DNA of 64,000 nucleotides from Streptomyces sp. NBC_01216 (GTDB lineage: Bacteria; Actinomycetota; Actinomycetes; Streptomycetales; Streptomycetaceae): positions 62,001-126,000 of the forward strand of contig NZ_CP108678.1 of assembly GCF_035994945.1 (NCBI RefSeq), in the 5' to 3' direction. Every line of letters starts with the position of its first letter. Within the stretch, counting starts at the first letter, position 1. A program made the position numbers and the translations under genes. This document shows, one piece after another, positions 34,295 through 43,563 of this stretch. A model generated the notes under the pieces. That model did not search any database and was not told where the DNA came from. It saw only the letters and a program-made list of their open reading frames with translations.

Positions 34295-34948
34295 GTGGAA
34301 GAGATGCGAGCCCGTCCCGGGTGGAAGCAAGTCCCGATGCCGCCGGCCGTGGCCAGCCTGCCCCGCGACAGCCGGGGATATCCGGTGGGCTGGACGACGC
34401 TCTGGGAGCCCCGCGACGCTCCGGGCCGGTCGTCGGTAATCCGCAGCCCCGAGGAGGGCGCGGTGCTGTGGTGCTACTGCGCGACCGGCACCGGGACTCC
34501 GCTGCTGGGGCAGATGTGCCCCCGGCGTCAGCGCACGGCGATGGCCCGGCGGCGCTGCCAGCTGTGCGGTACGTCGATCGACCGGGACGCGAAGGTGGTC
34601 TTCATCGCCGGCGAGTCGGAGGGGACGGCCGCCCAGCTCGTACGAGAACCACCGCTGCACGCGGCGTGCGCCGCCTACGCCGCTCGCGTCTGCCCCTACC
34701 TGGTGGTCGGGAACCGTGCAGGGGCGCTGCGCGTCGCCGAGGCAGCGTCCTACCAGCTGTTCGAGGAGCGGGTCCGGCCCGACAGCCTGGATCCGCAGGC
34801 GGACATGCTCAGGGAGGTGTTCCCCCTCGGAAGCCGCGCGGCGCTGCGGTTCGGCGCGCTGGAGAACCTGTTGGCGGCTCCCGCGGGCACCTGGGTTCCC
34901 TTCGCGACGTGGTTCGCCGGCCTTCCCCCTTCATCTTCTCAGGGCTGA
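34295..34948 (+). CDS. Unknown protein with zinc-ribbon (217 aa)
   Basis: The GTG at 34295 has GGGAGG at good spacing; an ATG at 34304 is possible. A CQLCGTSIDRD pair, then a PLHAACAAYAARVCPYL block give a C-C-H-C-C arrangement. The 46230 protein has the same arrangement (CQVCGDLLP, LHQVCRDLARASCPHL), so the two are paralogues. Such proteins occur in Streptomyces plasmids and near phage-like genes. Function unknown. Confidence 0.65.
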   Translation: MEEMRARPGWKQVPMPPAVASLPRDSRGYPVGWTTLWEPRDAPGRSSVIRSPEEGAVLWCYCATGTGTPLLGQMCPRRQRTAMARRRCQLCGTSIDRDAKVVFIAGESEGTAAQLVREPPLHAACAAYAARVCPYLVVGNRAGALRVAEAASYQLFEERVRPDSLDPQADMLREVFPLGSRAALRFGALENLLAAPAGTWVPFATWFAGLPPSSSQG

Positions 34949-35194
34949 CCCTGCGCCTTCCCGGCCGCACGGTCACAGATCGCGCCAGTCGGAACGGGCC
35001 TTGTCCCAGACGTGCCCGAGCCACCACACGACCCGGCCGGGTTCGACCGTTCGACCTGGCAGCCGCAGTCCAACGAACCCGACTCCTGGCGCAGTTCAGC
35101 GCCCTGGGCGTCTGAGCCGCGGGCTGTTGTGGAGGACGCTGCGGCCGGCGCGTGTCCTTCGACATACTGATCTTGCCCGTCAGGTGACGGGATT
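34949..35194. other. Intergenic stretch without a clear gene
   Basis: No frame has a ribosome binding site together with good codon use. The stretch ends at a single CRISPR-like repeat. Confidence 0.4.
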
Positions 35195-35215
35195 CTCCCC
35201 GCGTGCGCGGGGATG
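35195..35215 (+). repeat. Single unit resembling a type I-E CRISPR repeat
   Basis: The core CTCCCCGCGTGCGCGGGGATG matches the central palindrome and GGGGATG end of type I-E repeats of Streptomyces. No second copy lies about 61 bases away on either side and no cas gene is present, so it is an orphan or a chance hairpin. Confidence 0.3.
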
Positions 35216-35265
35216 CGGGGCCGCCGCCGTGGCGGTTCCGAGCACATCCCTGCCCTGGAGGAGCC

Positions 35266-35840
35266 ATGCCCCGACGTACCGAACCGACCGCGCTGGACGT
35301 CCACGCCGCGTGGAACATCACCCTCGACCTCGACCGCCAGGGCGATATCGTCCCCGACAACAGCAGTCGGGGCCTGGAGGCCGAGGTCTTCGTACGGACC
35401 CGCGTCATGCCGCACGGCTTCGAAGGGGTGGAGCGCGGCGCGGCCCGGCTGCTCGAAGTGGTCGGGGGCGTCGTTTTCGGCATCGAGCCGCCGCTGCTGG
35501 CCGTGAAGCCGCTGGAGTTCTACACCGACCCGATCGTGGGCTCCTCCGTCACCGCTGGGAGCCCCAAGTTCGTGCCGGACCGGCGGGAGGAGTGCGCCGA
35601 GCTGGTGCGCGACCTGGTGGCCGCCTCGGTGCCAGGGCAGGCCGGTCCGTCGCCGCTGGAGGTCTGGGACGACTGGGCGGCCACCTACTCGCGGACGGCC
35701 CTGACCCCCGCATCCGGTACGTACTGCTGCGCGCCGTCCTGGTGCTCGCCGCGCTCGGCGACACCGCGACCGGCGCGAAGGGCTTCACGCAGACGGTCGT
35801 GGACAACAAGCTCGCCGCGCAGTTCCCGCTCCAGTCGTAG
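35266..35840 (+). pseudogene. Unknown gene with a single-base frameshift
   Basis: AGGAG precedes the ATG at 35266. The frame reads ALDVHAAWNITLDLD, RLLEVVGGVVFGIEP and WDDWAATYSRTAL; then coding character moves to the next frame from about 35705 (RIRYVLLRAVLVLAAL, TQTVVDNKLAAQFPLQS). A missing G after CTG near 35702 would join them into a protein of about 190 residues. The hydrophobic segment near the end may be a membrane helix. Real decay and assembly error both remain possible. Confidence 0.55.
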
Positions 35841-35917
35841 GGGAGTCGCTAGGGTGGCCAGGCCGCCGTGGCCTCCGGCTGGGAAGTCGTCTTCGGGCGC
35901 GAACACTGTCGATACCC

Positions 35918-36073
35918 CTAGATAACCGTCGCACCGTCGCAGGCGCCCGACTCGGCGTCGCCGCTCGGGTAGCGGGGGGAGGCGGGGATCCGGTGCCGGG
36001 CGCAGAAGTCGGTCCAGGCGCGGAGGAGCTCGGAGTCGTAGGTCTCGGCGGTGGCGCAGCGGAAGCGGGGCAT
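35918..36073 (-). CDS. Small unknown protein (51 aa)
   Basis: ATG at 36073 with GAGG 8 bases upstream; stop at 35918. The chain begins MPRFRCATAETYDSELL and contains WTDFCARHRIPASPRYP. Aromatic and cysteine content and the ribosome binding site support it. Confidence 0.55.
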   Translation of the reverse strand: MPRFRCATAETYDSELLRAWTDFCARHRIPASPRYPSGDAESGACDGATVI

Positions 36074-36109
36074 GGGGCTGTCCTCGGCGGGTGGTTGGGC
36101 GGCGGGTGC

Positions 36110-36289
36110 TCAGTCGCGGTCAGCGGTCCCGGCTTGCCGCAGCCCGGGTTCGGCGGGCGGTTTACAGAAGGAGGGTGAGCACGGTACTTCCCGTACGCGG
36201 TAGCGGTGCCAGGCGACGCGGTGGTCGCACAGGATGCGCTTCGTCTCGCCGTGGATGCAGCGTTCGGCGATGTGCAGGTGGGGCGGCAA
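36110..36289 (-). CDS. Small cysteine/histidine protein (59 aa)
   Basis: TTG at 36289 with AGGAG 7 bases upstream. Contains AERCIHGETKRILCDH and a CSPSFC pair; four cysteines with histidines suggest a small zinc-binding protein. It is in line with the leftward GNAT gene. A longer frame from 36388 would overlap that gene's end. Confidence 0.5.
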   Translation of the reverse strand: MPPHLHIAERCIHGETKRILCDHRVAWHRYRVREVPCSPSFCKPPAEPGLRQAGTADRD

Positions 36290-36353
36290 CGGGGGGCTCC
36301 TGCCGGCGGGCCGGGCCGGCTGGGTAGGCCGGGCCCGGCGGTCGGTCGTCTCG

Positions 36354-37049
36354 TCAGTACTGGAGGCGGGTGCCGTCGAACACGGCATCGGCGGGGAGGG
36401 ATGCGCCGGGCAGCAGGCCGGTGATGACCCGGTGGGGAGCGCCGGGGACGTCGGCGAGCCGAACCGCCGGGTGCAGCGGCTTGGCCGACATGCGGGTGTC
36501 GTCGGTGGTCATACCAATGAGGCGCTGCTGCGGGAGGTGGACCAGGAGGGCGTCGCCGATGGTGTAGCCGTGGTGGCGGTAGAAGCCGTCCAGGGCGGGC
36601 TCGTGGTCGACCGTCACCAGGCCGTACCCGGCTCGCGTGAACCGCTGCTCGGCAGCGCCGATCAGGGCGGCGGCCACGCCCCGGCGGCGGTGGTCGGGGT
36701 GGACTGCCACGCCGTTGATGATGCCCAGGCTGCGGACCATGTGGTCCAACAGGGGAAGGCTGTCGATGCCGGGGTGGGTGAACAGCCAGCGCGGCGGGCC
36801 GCCGAACAGCGCGCCGATGAAGGTACCGGTCTCGTTGTCCTCGGCGACCAGGGCCAGATTCCGGTCGTGGGAGAGGGGCGGCACGGGCGGCGAGGCCAGG
36901 ACGACCCGCGCGAGGCCGAAGGGGTCGGGGTCGAGAGGGTCGGCGAGGGCGATCACCGGCATGAAGGCCTCGGTGTCGGCGGGGCGGGCCTCGCGCACCG
37001 TGAAGGCGGCGTTGCTGGTGGAGGGTCGGGAGCCGGGAAGCGGTGCCAT
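36354..37049 (-). CDS. GNAT-family N-acetyltransferase (231 aa)
   Basis: ATG at 37049 with AGGAG upstream. Acetyl-CoA binding motif VAVHPDHRRRGVAAAL at about 115-130 and preceding strand GIINGVAV; the later YGLVTVDHEPALDGFYRHHG completes the GNAT fold. The substrate is unknown. It lies 41 bases after the next upstream gene (37822-37091) in the same leftward transcript under the tandem shared promoters. Confidence 0.82.
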   Translation of the reverse strand: MAPLPGSRPSTSNAAFTVREARPADTEAFMPVIALADPLDPDPFGLARVVLASPPVPPLSHDRNLALVAEDNETGTFIGALFGGPPRWLFTHPGIDSLPLLDHMVRSLGIINGVAVHPDHRRRGVAAALIGAAEQRFTRAGYGLVTVDHEPALDGFYRHHGYTIGDALLVHLPQQRLIGMTTDDTRMSAKPLHPAVRLADVPGAPHRVITGLLPGASLPADAVFDGTRLQY

Positions 37050-37090
37050 GGCAAGGGTCTCCTGAGAAGTGAGAGGGATGGTCGTCGCGG

Positions 37091-37822
37091 TCAGCGGGAG
37101 GCGCGGCGGTCCAGGGCGCGCAGCACGTCGGAGAGCGTGCCGTCGGAGACGGTGTGCATCGGATCGCGGGTGGTGCCGCGCTGGGGGTCGTAGGCGTAGA
37201 CCCGGGCCTTCGCGCCGAACGAGCGCATCAAGGTGTGGGCCGTCTCCAGGAGTTGCGCCTCGTCGGGCAGGCTGCCGAAGTCCGGTTCGGTGTGCAGAAC
37301 GGCGAAGCGGCGCCGGTCCGCGAACGGGAACTCGCCCCGGTGCATCCGGCCCGGAACGAAGCCCCACTGCTCGTGGAAGTTGTCCCAGTAGGCATGGACG
37401 GCGGCGGCGGGGTGGCCCTGATAGGGCTCGCGGGTGATGGTCGCGCCGGGCTCGCCGAGCAGCCAGGTGATGCGGTGGGGCTTGTCCCACATGGCGCCGC
37501 TGTCCATGAAGAGGCTGTCGTTGGGGGCCGTGGCCGTCCAGACCTCCGGCTCGGTCCACTCCCCGCCGTCCGCACCGGGAAGTTCCTTGGGGCCCACCCC
37601 GGCGACGACCGCCGTACTCGTTCCATCGCCGTTGTCGCGCAGCCAGGCGTACTCGCCGGCGGTGGCGGTGAACCCGGACCCGGGGCTCCACTGCGGGGCA
37701 TCGGAGAACGCCGCTTCGGGGAAGGAGAGCACGACTGTGACGCGGCCGCGGCGGTCGAATCGACGGGGGTTCCAGGTCTGGTTGATGGCGGCCTCTATGT
37801 GGCGGCGCAGGCTTCGCTTCAT
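37091..37822 (-). CDS. Unknown protein (243 aa), first gene of the leftward operon
   Basis: ATG at 37822 with GAGGAG upstream. The sequence begins MKRSLRRHIEAAINQTW and contains HRITWLLGEPGATITR and AYWDNFHEQWGFVPG. No known domain. It is followed by the GNAT gene and read from promoters at 37951-37979 and 38000-38028. Confidence 0.65.
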   Translation of the reverse strand: MKRSLRRHIEAAINQTWNPRRFDRRGRVTVVLSFPEAAFSDAPQWSPGSGFTATAGEYAWLRDNGDGTSTAVVAGVGPKELPGADGGEWTEPEVWTATAPNDSLFMDSGAMWDKPHRITWLLGEPGATITREPYQGHPAAAVHAYWDNFHEQWGFVPGRMHRGEFPFADRRRFAVLHTEPDFGSLPDEAQLLETAHTLMRSFGAKARVYAYDPQRGTTRDPMHTVSDGTLSDVLRALDRRASR

Positions 37823-37950
37823 GTGCGGTAACTCCTCGGCTGGAACAGGGCGCGGCAAGGGACGAGTGGACGCGCGCCGGTAAGGGCGGGCCAGGCCGAG
37901 AAAGGTCATCGGCGGCCGATCAGCTGCCGCCTCGTTCGGCGACACCCACA

Positions 37951-37979
37951 CAGTAACCCAGATTCATGGACTTAAGCAA
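37951..37979 (-). promoter_or_regulatory. Shared promoter-operator module, copy 7 (leftward)
   Basis: -35 TTGCTT (37979-37974), spacer starting AAGTC-CAT-GAATC, -10 TTACTG at 17 bp or TACTGT (37955-37950) at 18 bp. Drives the 37822-36354 operon. Confidence 0.65.
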
Positions 37980-37992
37980 TAGTCCAAGGCTC

Positions 37993-38021
37993 TTGACCTT
38001 CATTAATCTCACTCATAGAGT
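37993..38021 (+). promoter_or_regulatory. Rightward promoter overlapping operator copy 8
   Basis: -35 TTGACC 37993-37998, 17-bp spacer, -10 TAGAGT 38016-38021. The dyad ACTC-ATA-GAGT covers this -10, so the same bound protein would block both directions. Drives 38124. Confidence 0.55.
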
Positions 38022-38028
38022 TAGGCAA
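38000..38028 (-). promoter_or_regulatory. Shared promoter-operator module, copy 8 (leftward)
   Basis: -35 TTGCCT (38028-38023), 17-bp spacer starting AACTC-TAT-GAGTG, -10 TAATGA (38005-38000). It lies just upstream of copy 7, giving tandem leftward promoters. Confidence 0.65.
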
Positions 38029-38123
38029 TCATGCTGGGCGCCTTCGCCCCGCACTCGCGGCACGCCGCCGGACCTCCGCGCAGGCACCGCCGTCCCGGTA
38101 CACACCCCTGAGGACTCCTCTTC

Positions 38124-38702
38124 ATGCTCTCCGCGCACCCCTGGGACCACACCCAGGCCGTCACCTCGCTCGCAGCCCCGACCGGCGCAGGCGACCGGCA
38201 CCGCTGGCAGGTCGCCGACACCGGCCGCACCTTCGCTGTCCACGGCTCCCACGCCTTCCCCGACCACCCCATGTACGACATCTACGAGACGACCGACGGC
38301 GCCCCGCCTCTCCCAGCCGCCCGCCTCGCGCAGCTCCACTCGCTCATGCGGGCCCGACTGCTGATCGCCAAGCTGACGCGCCCCGCCTTCACCACGGATT
38401 GGACGGTGTGGGAGACCGCCCTCGTCATCGGCGAGGGCATCGACCTGGCCACCGCCCCCGTACACCAGCGCGGATCCTGGACGTTCACCTTCGACTACGC
38501 CCTGGACACCGAACGCCAGGGCTACCGGTACGAGGCACAAGGCCCCCTCCTCGAAGCGGCGTTCCAGGCCGCCGCCGACTTCTTCCACGACAACGAGGTG
38601 ACCGACCCCGAGGCCAACGAGGACGGCATCCTCGGCATCGTCCTGGCCTCCTACACCCGCCGGTGCCCTCTGCCCACCCGGACGGCCGGAGCGCGGCTGT
38701 GA
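38124..38702 (+). CDS. Unknown protein (192 aa)
   Basis: GAGGAC precedes the ATG. The protein has FAVHGSHAFPDHPMYD, WETALVIGEGIDLAT and GSWTFTFDYALDTERQGY. No known domain. First of a rightward set 38124-40669 with overlapping junctions. Confidence 0.65.
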   Translation: MLSAHPWDHTQAVTSLAAPTGAGDRHRWQVADTGRTFAVHGSHAFPDHPMYDIYETTDGAPPLPAARLAQLHSLMRARLLIAKLTRPAFTTDWTVWETALVIGEGIDLATAPVHQRGSWTFTFDYALDTERQGYRYEAQGPLLEAAFQAAADFFHDNEVTDPEANEDGILGIVLASYTRRCPLPTRTAGARL

Positions 38703-39178
38703 CGACCTACTGGCGGCGGATGGACCGCACCGCCATGACTGGCTCCCTGGTGAACTGGCCGACCCGCCTCGACAGCTACGGAGGCTGCGGCACCAGCGTC
38801 TACGCCGTGTGGCCGGAGGCGGCCGACGAACCGATGCTGGTCTGCTCCCGCGGCCTGCTGTTGCACGCCCTTCTGCATGAAGAGCCCATCGGCGACCCCG
38901 GCCCGTGGGCCGCCGCCTTCCCCGACCTCGACGACAACGACTTCGAGGCCGCCGAGCGCTCGACCGGCCTCCTGGCCGCCCTCCTGCTGGGCACCACGGG
39001 CGCGAGCTGGGCACTGCGCGAACCGGACGCCGACCCGGCCACGCCGATCGCCGAGTGCTTCGCGGGCTTCTGGACCGCCGGCGAGCAGGACCTCACCGCC
39101 GCAGGCCGCGCGGTCGTGGACGCCCTCATCCAGTCCTACGGCCGTCCCCCGGTGTTCCTGACCGTCCAGGACACCTAA
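38699..39178 (+). CDS. Unknown protein (159 aa)
   Basis: GTGA overlap with the preceding gene. Contains MTTYWRRMDRTAMTG and LLLHALLHEEPIGDPG; acidic (DLDDNDFEAAERS). Function unknown. Confidence 0.6.
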   Translation: MTTYWRRMDRTAMTGSLVNWPTRLDSYGGCGTSVYAVWPEAADEPMLVCSRGLLLHALLHEEPIGDPGPWAAAFPDLDDNDFEAAERSTGLLAALLLGTTGASWALREPDADPATPIAECFAGFWTAGEQDLTAAGRAVVDALIQSYGRPPVFLTVQDT

Positions 39179-39210
39179 CCCTCCCCCAACGCCCCATCGG
39201 AGAAGCGAAC

Positions 39211-39846
39211 ATGCCACAGCACCCCACCCCCGAGACCGACCCCGTCACGGCACTCGCCGCCGACCTGATCGGCATCAGCGCCTCGTTCACCCCCCTCGAA
39301 GTGGAGGGCCTCGTGCGCACCGCAGCCGAAGCCGTCCACGGCGACCCGGACGATCTCAGCACCCTCCAGCTTGAGCTGGCCGCCCGCGCCCACGCCCTGA
39401 TGGCCGAAGAGGCCGAGGAAACCACCGACACCGCCGAGGAGACACCAGCCGCCGCCTATACCCGGATGCTCGCCCTCCAGAATCGGCTGCGCGCCGAGGC
39501 CGAGGCCGCCGCCGAGGAGTTCACCGCGCTCCTGCGCATCCTGCTTCCCCACGCCGCGCACGTGGTGCTGCAGGTCCGCGGCAACGACACCTTCAGGATG
39601 GACCGCGCGGTCACCGCCAACGGGACGACCGTCCACGACTTCGACGACCCGCTCCCCGACCTGCCCGAGGACCTGGCCCGCGCCTGGGGCAAGGACCCGC
39701 GCTTCGAGCTGGACCTCGACCACATCGTGGGCGAGCTCCAGGCCGCCGGAGCGACCTTCGGCGATCTGCCCGAGACGGCCCGCGACCTGGACGTCGACGA
39801 CCGGTACGAGTACCTACCCTCCATCGACCTGGAAACCGTCGCATGA
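39211..39846 (+). CDS. Unknown acidic helical protein (211 aa)
   Basis: GGAGAAG lies before the ATG. Glu/Ala-rich helices (MAEEAEETTDTAEE, RAEAEAAAEEF) surround a hydrophobic strand HAAHVVLQVRGND and end in RDLDVDDRYEYLPS. Function unknown. Confidence 0.6.
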   Translation: MPQHPTPETDPVTALAADLIGISASFTPLEVEGLVRTAAEAVHGDPDDLSTLQLELAARAHALMAEEAEETTDTAEETPAAAYTRMLALQNRLRAEAEAAAEEFTALLRILLPHAAHVVLQVRGNDTFRMDRAVTANGTTVHDFDDPLPDLPEDLARAWGKDPRFELDLDHIVGELQAAGATFGDLPETARDLDVDDRYEYLPSIDLETVA

Positions 39847-40034
39847 CGAGACCGCCCCTCCCGCCCCCGCCGTCGGCGCACCACCCACCAGCCCTGCTCC
39901 GTCAGCCGCAGCATCGTGACCCCGAGCTGGGCCGCGTGCTGCTTCACACCTCCTTCTTCCGCCGCTTCCCCTCCGTGGGCAGCGCTTCGCGTTCCCGTTC
40001 CACCACCGCCTTGCGAGAGGACCAACTGCTGTGA
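39843..40034 (+). CDS. Small proline- and histidine-rich ORF (63 aa)
   Basis: ATGA overlap at the start and GTGA overlap with the next gene, which favours translation. Composition (PPLPPPPSAHHPP) is low-complexity and the C-terminus is basic. Overlaps at both ends are the main support. Confidence 0.4.
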   Translation: MTRPPLPPPPSAHHPPALLRQPQHRDPELGRVLLHTSFFRRFPSVGSASRSRSTTALREDQLL

Positions 40035-40669
40035 CCCGACTGATCAACACCGGAAGTCACGCCCGCCGCCTGCTCAGCCAGGAGGCCCGCGTCGCCCTCG
40101 GGGCCGCCCTGGTCGCGCTTGAACACAACTTCCACGAGTCCGTCGCCTGGGGCAGCCTGCCGATCACCTGGATGCAGATCCGCCTTCCGCATCCGGAGAC
40201 GATCGGTCCACAGCCCGCCAGCCAAGCGGTCGCGGTCGAAGACATGGACGTCCCGGCCTGGGCCCACGACGGCGGGCCGAAATTCCAGGGCGCGATGGAG
40301 GAGTACGGGCAGGCACTGCTCGACGACTCCGCAGGTCTGGGCCCCGACTCCCGGACCGACCCGATGGGCCCGGTCGTAGGACTGCTCGCCCTCGCCGAAC
40401 GATGGGCGCTCGACCAGGACGAAGTCATCGAAGGCGTGGACGTCATGGACACTCCCGCGGCCCGGCAGCAGCGCAACCTGACCGCGGTGCTGGCCGACGG
40501 CACGATCCTGGCCATCACCCGCACCGCGGGCGAGCCGACGACGCACCGCTCGCAGAACCACATCTCCCGGTGCCCCCGTGGCCGCACCCTGGCCCCCGCG
40601 CTGTGGCTGATGGGGCAGGGCACGGGCGTCTTCCCGCTGGAGATGCCCCCGCCGGTGAAGCGCGTGTAG
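40031..40669 (+). CDS. Unknown protein (212 aa)
   Basis: GTG at 40031 overlaps the preceding stop. It has LLSQEARVALGAALVALEHNFH and a C-terminal HRSQNHISRCPRG motif. No domain recognised. Ends in a very strong hairpin. Confidence 0.6.
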   Translation: MTRLINTGSHARRLLSQEARVALGAALVALEHNFHESVAWGSLPITWMQIRLPHPETIGPQPASQAVAVEDMDVPAWAHDGGPKFQGAMEEYGQALLDDSAGLGPDSRTDPMGPVVGLLALAERWALDQDEVIEGVDVMDTPAARQQRNLTAVLADGTILAITRTAGEPTTHRSQNHISRCPRGRTLAPALWLMGQGTGVFPLEMPPPVKRV

Positions 40670-40673
40670 ATCA

Positions 40674-40715
40674 GCCGTGCGGCCCGGGGCGCTGGAACTC
40701 CCCGGGCCGCACGGC
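40674..40715 (+). terminator. Very strong hairpin after the 40031 gene
   Basis: A perfect 16-bp stem (GCCGTGCGGCCCGGGG) around a 10-base loop, 5 bases after the stop. Confidence 0.7.
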
Positions 40716-40768
40716 GAAGTCCGGGGATTGTCTGGTGCCGGGCTTGTCCGAGCGGCGACAATGACGGC

Positions 40769-41353
40769 ATGCGTTTCGACCTGACCGATCTGCTGCACGC
40801 GACCGCCGAGGTCCTGGACGCAGCCGGCCCGCTGGAGCCCCTGCGGCTCGCGCTCGCCGGCCGGGACGTGCAGGTCACCTTCGCGGAGTTCACCATGATG
40901 GCGGACCAGCGCAGCAGCATCGACCGGCTGGCCGCGGCGACCGGGGCCGACCCGGTGCTGTCCGAGCTCGGCGCGAACGCCTACACCTACACCCTGACCG
41001 CGGACCTGCCCGGCGGGATGGTGCTGGTCGCGGGGACGCACCCGACCCTGAACCGGTCCCGGCCCGAACGCTCGACCTCCACCGCCGCCACCGCGGCGCT
41101 CCTGCGGACCCTTCTGCCCTGGGCGCAGACCCTCTCCAGCCTGCCGGTCTCGGTCAGCGGACTGGAGGTCACCGACACCGCGCACCGGTTAGCGGTGCAG
41201 CTGCTCGTCGACGGCGCCGACGACCCCAAGGCGGCGATGGTCGCGGCCTCGACGGGGGTCACCGCGCTGCGGACCGCCCCCGCCGTCCCCTTCGGGATCG
41301 ACGGCCGCGGACGCCTGCCGTCCGGGCAACCGGTGCTCATCAGCGTCATGTAG
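40769..41353 (+). CDS. Unknown protein, possibly leaderless mRNA (194 aa)
   Basis: No ribosome binding site precedes the ATG; a -10-like GACAAT ends 7 bases upstream, which would fit a leaderless transcript, though no good -35 is seen. The chain has HATAEVLDAAGPLEPL, a hydrophobic strand GGMVLVAGTHP and a final strand PVLISVM. Function unknown. Confidence 0.6.
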   Translation: MRFDLTDLLHATAEVLDAAGPLEPLRLALAGRDVQVTFAEFTMMADQRSSIDRLAAATGADPVLSELGANAYTYTLTADLPGGMVLVAGTHPTLNRSRPERSTSTAATAALLRTLLPWAQTLSSLPVSVSGLEVTDTAHRLAVQLLVDGADDPKAAMVAASTGVTALRTAPAVPFGIDGRGRLPSGQPVLISVM

Positions 41354-41450
41354 AGGAGGGCCGACCACCCACCACACGGAAGTGTGCACCTGAGTGGACA
41401 CTCGGCAGAGCCGTGTGTACCTTCGTGCTCACTTACCGTGAACAGGCGAG

Positions 41451-42116
41451 GTGGCTGTGCCCGTACCCTTCGACCAAGTCCTGCCCGCCGGGGACATCCC
41501 CGACCTCGAGGACGCCCCGCTGTGGCGCGACACGCGGGGCCAGCCCCTGCACAGCCAATGGGGCGGCGCGACCTACGAGGTCCGCAACCACCTCGACGGC
41601 TGCATCGTGGTGTGCCGCACCGCCGAGCCGACGGCGACCAACTACCCGCTGTCACAGGAGGCCGAGTACGCCTTCCACCGCGCCCTGGCCGACACCGTGT
41701 TCGCCGACGCGGCGATCAGCAAAGGCTGGGACGCTGACAACCGGGCGGCGGCCGGCGCGGAGCCCGGCGGGAGCCGGTGGGCCGCGGCCTGGGTCAGCAA
41801 CGGCGTGCCGGGCTTCACCGAGCACGACACCTGGGACGGAGCCCACCGCGCTGCGGCCGAGCGGCTGGACGAGATGGCCGACGGCCTCGTCCTGACCGGG
41901 GACACCCTCACCGCGCAGATCGCCAGCGCCCACCTGAGGCGCTGCGCGAACCAGGTCCGGGACGTGGTGCTGACCGCCGAGCTGGGCGACGCGGTCCGCC
42001 TGGGCAAGGCATGGATGAAGGAGGAGCGGCTCGTCAAGCAGATCGCCGCCGGCCTGGACATCAACCGGCGCTTCCTCTACCGGGTGTTCGACGGCACGGA
42101 ATGGCGCCGGCGGTGA
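41451..42116 (+). CDS. Unknown protein with C-terminal helix-turn-helix-like region (221 aa)
   Basis: GTG at 41451, weak ribosome binding site. Contains SQWGGATYEVRNHLDG and, at the end, LVKQIAAGLDINRRFLYRVF, which looks like a helix-turn-helix recognition unit. The N-terminal part is tryptophan-rich. It may bind DNA. The next gene starts on a GTGA overlap. Confidence 0.6.
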   Translation: MAVPVPFDQVLPAGDIPDLEDAPLWRDTRGQPLHSQWGGATYEVRNHLDGCIVVCRTAEPTATNYPLSQEAEYAFHRALADTVFADAAISKGWDADNRAAAGAEPGGSRWAAAWVSNGVPGFTEHDTWDGAHRAAAERLDEMADGLVLTGDTLTAQIASAHLRRCANQVRDVVLTAELGDAVRLGKAWMKEERLVKQIAAGLDINRRFLYRVFDGTEWRRR

Positions 42117-43562
42117 CCAGGCCGCCCCGGCCCCCTGCCCGTCCGGCCTCAACACCGGCCGGCCGCGCGCGCCGGCAGCAGGCAGACCGCGCCGCGCTGG
42201 ACCGGTTCCTGTACGGCATGCCGTACGCCGATCTGCTCGCCCACGGCCCCAAGCTGCCCCTGAACACCGCCTGGCGGCACCTGCTGCACCGCACCGGCGC
42301 GGTGGACGCCGTCCGGGCGGCGTGCGGCGGATGGGCCCCGGCCGTCGACGCCCCGGAGTCGGAGCAGACGATCACCGCGCTGGTCCCCCGCACGGGCCCC
42401 CGCGCCGACACCGTCGTCGACGTGGTCGCCGTGGCCGGCGCCACCATCGCCGGCACGCGGCGCCGCGACGAGACCTTCGCCCGTAGACGACGAACGGTGG
42501 GCCGGAGGCCACGGCGCCCTGCGCGACCTGGTGCCCGCCGACATCGGCGCGGTGCGCAGCCGGCTCGCCCCTCCCGGCTCCCTCCTCGCCCACCACGGCC
42601 TGGCGACCCCTCCCCAATTCCAGGACGCACGCCTGCTGCGCGTCTCGGCCGGCCTGGCCGCGTACAGCTCGGTGCCGCACTTCGTCCCCGGCCCGCTCGC
42701 CGAGGACGCCGCGACCACCGCGCTGATGGACGCGCCGAACCGCGCGGAACTGACGCTGCCCGCCCCGTCGGTGCTGCTGTTCCACGACGGCGTGCCGTTC
42801 GACGCGGTGGCCAGCGACAGCGACCTGGTCGAGGCCGCCAGTGAAGGGCGCCTGCCACTGGGCGATGCGCCGGTGGTGATGGGCGGCGTGCTCACCGCCC
42901 GCGAGGACGGGCGCCTGGACGAGGGGCTGGGCTGGCTTCTCACTGCGGCCACCGACCGGCGCACCGGCGTCCCCCTCTACTCTCTGGTGCCGGTGCCCTA
43001 CGGCGCCCATCCGGCCGGGCGCGCCCTGTACGGCTACGCGGCGCTGCTCGCGTTCGAGAACTGGCGGCCGCCGCCGAAGCTGCCCCGGCGGGACGGGTCG
43101 GGCCGCCGGGACAGGGAGATCAAGAAGCTCGCGCGGACCAGGCAGGCCCGCGACGGCGCCTTCCACGGCGTCCACCTTCTCGACTACACGCCCCCTCCGG
43201 AGGAGCCGACCCCGCGGACGCGCCCTGCCGCAGGGGCGGGCGAGCTCGCGGCCGGCACCTGGCGGCGCGCCCACGTCCGCCCGCGCGTGCGCTACGGGAT
43301 CCGCGACGAAAACGGGCGCAAGGTCGGGCCGGTCTACAAGGAGAACGCGGTGCTCGGAGTGACCTACGAGTACCGCCACCGGTGGGTGGCGCGAACCCGG
43401 ATCAGGCCGGACCTGCCGCTGGCGGACCGGGAGACGGTGTACGCGGTTGGGCGGCCCCGGTTGGAGGGCGTGAGCCCCGGCCGCGCGAAGCCAGCCCGAG
43501 TCCGCCCGTCCGGCGATGGGCGCGGCCACCGGGTTGCCAGGCAGGGCGCAACAGATCCATGA
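42113..43562 (+). pseudogene. Unknown gene with a frameshift near 42480
   Basis: The GTG at 42113 opens RARRQQADRAALDRFLYG and runs to RRRDETFA; coding character then continues one frame over (VDDERWAGGHGALRDLV, QDARLLRVSAGLAAYSS, AFENWRPPPKLP, GTWRRAHVRPRVRYG) to 43562. An extra C in the GCCCG run near 42480 would account for it. If joined, the protein is about 480 residues. The C-terminal WRR...RVR...RTRIRPD form resembles domains in phage and plasmid proteins of unknown role. If it is two genes, the second would start at the GTG at 42531. Confidence 0.5.
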
Positions 43563-43563
43563 G

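Noticed and set aside
35195..35265. CRISPR array
   Set aside because: Only one repeat-like unit and no regular spacing or cas gene; kept as an orphan unit only.
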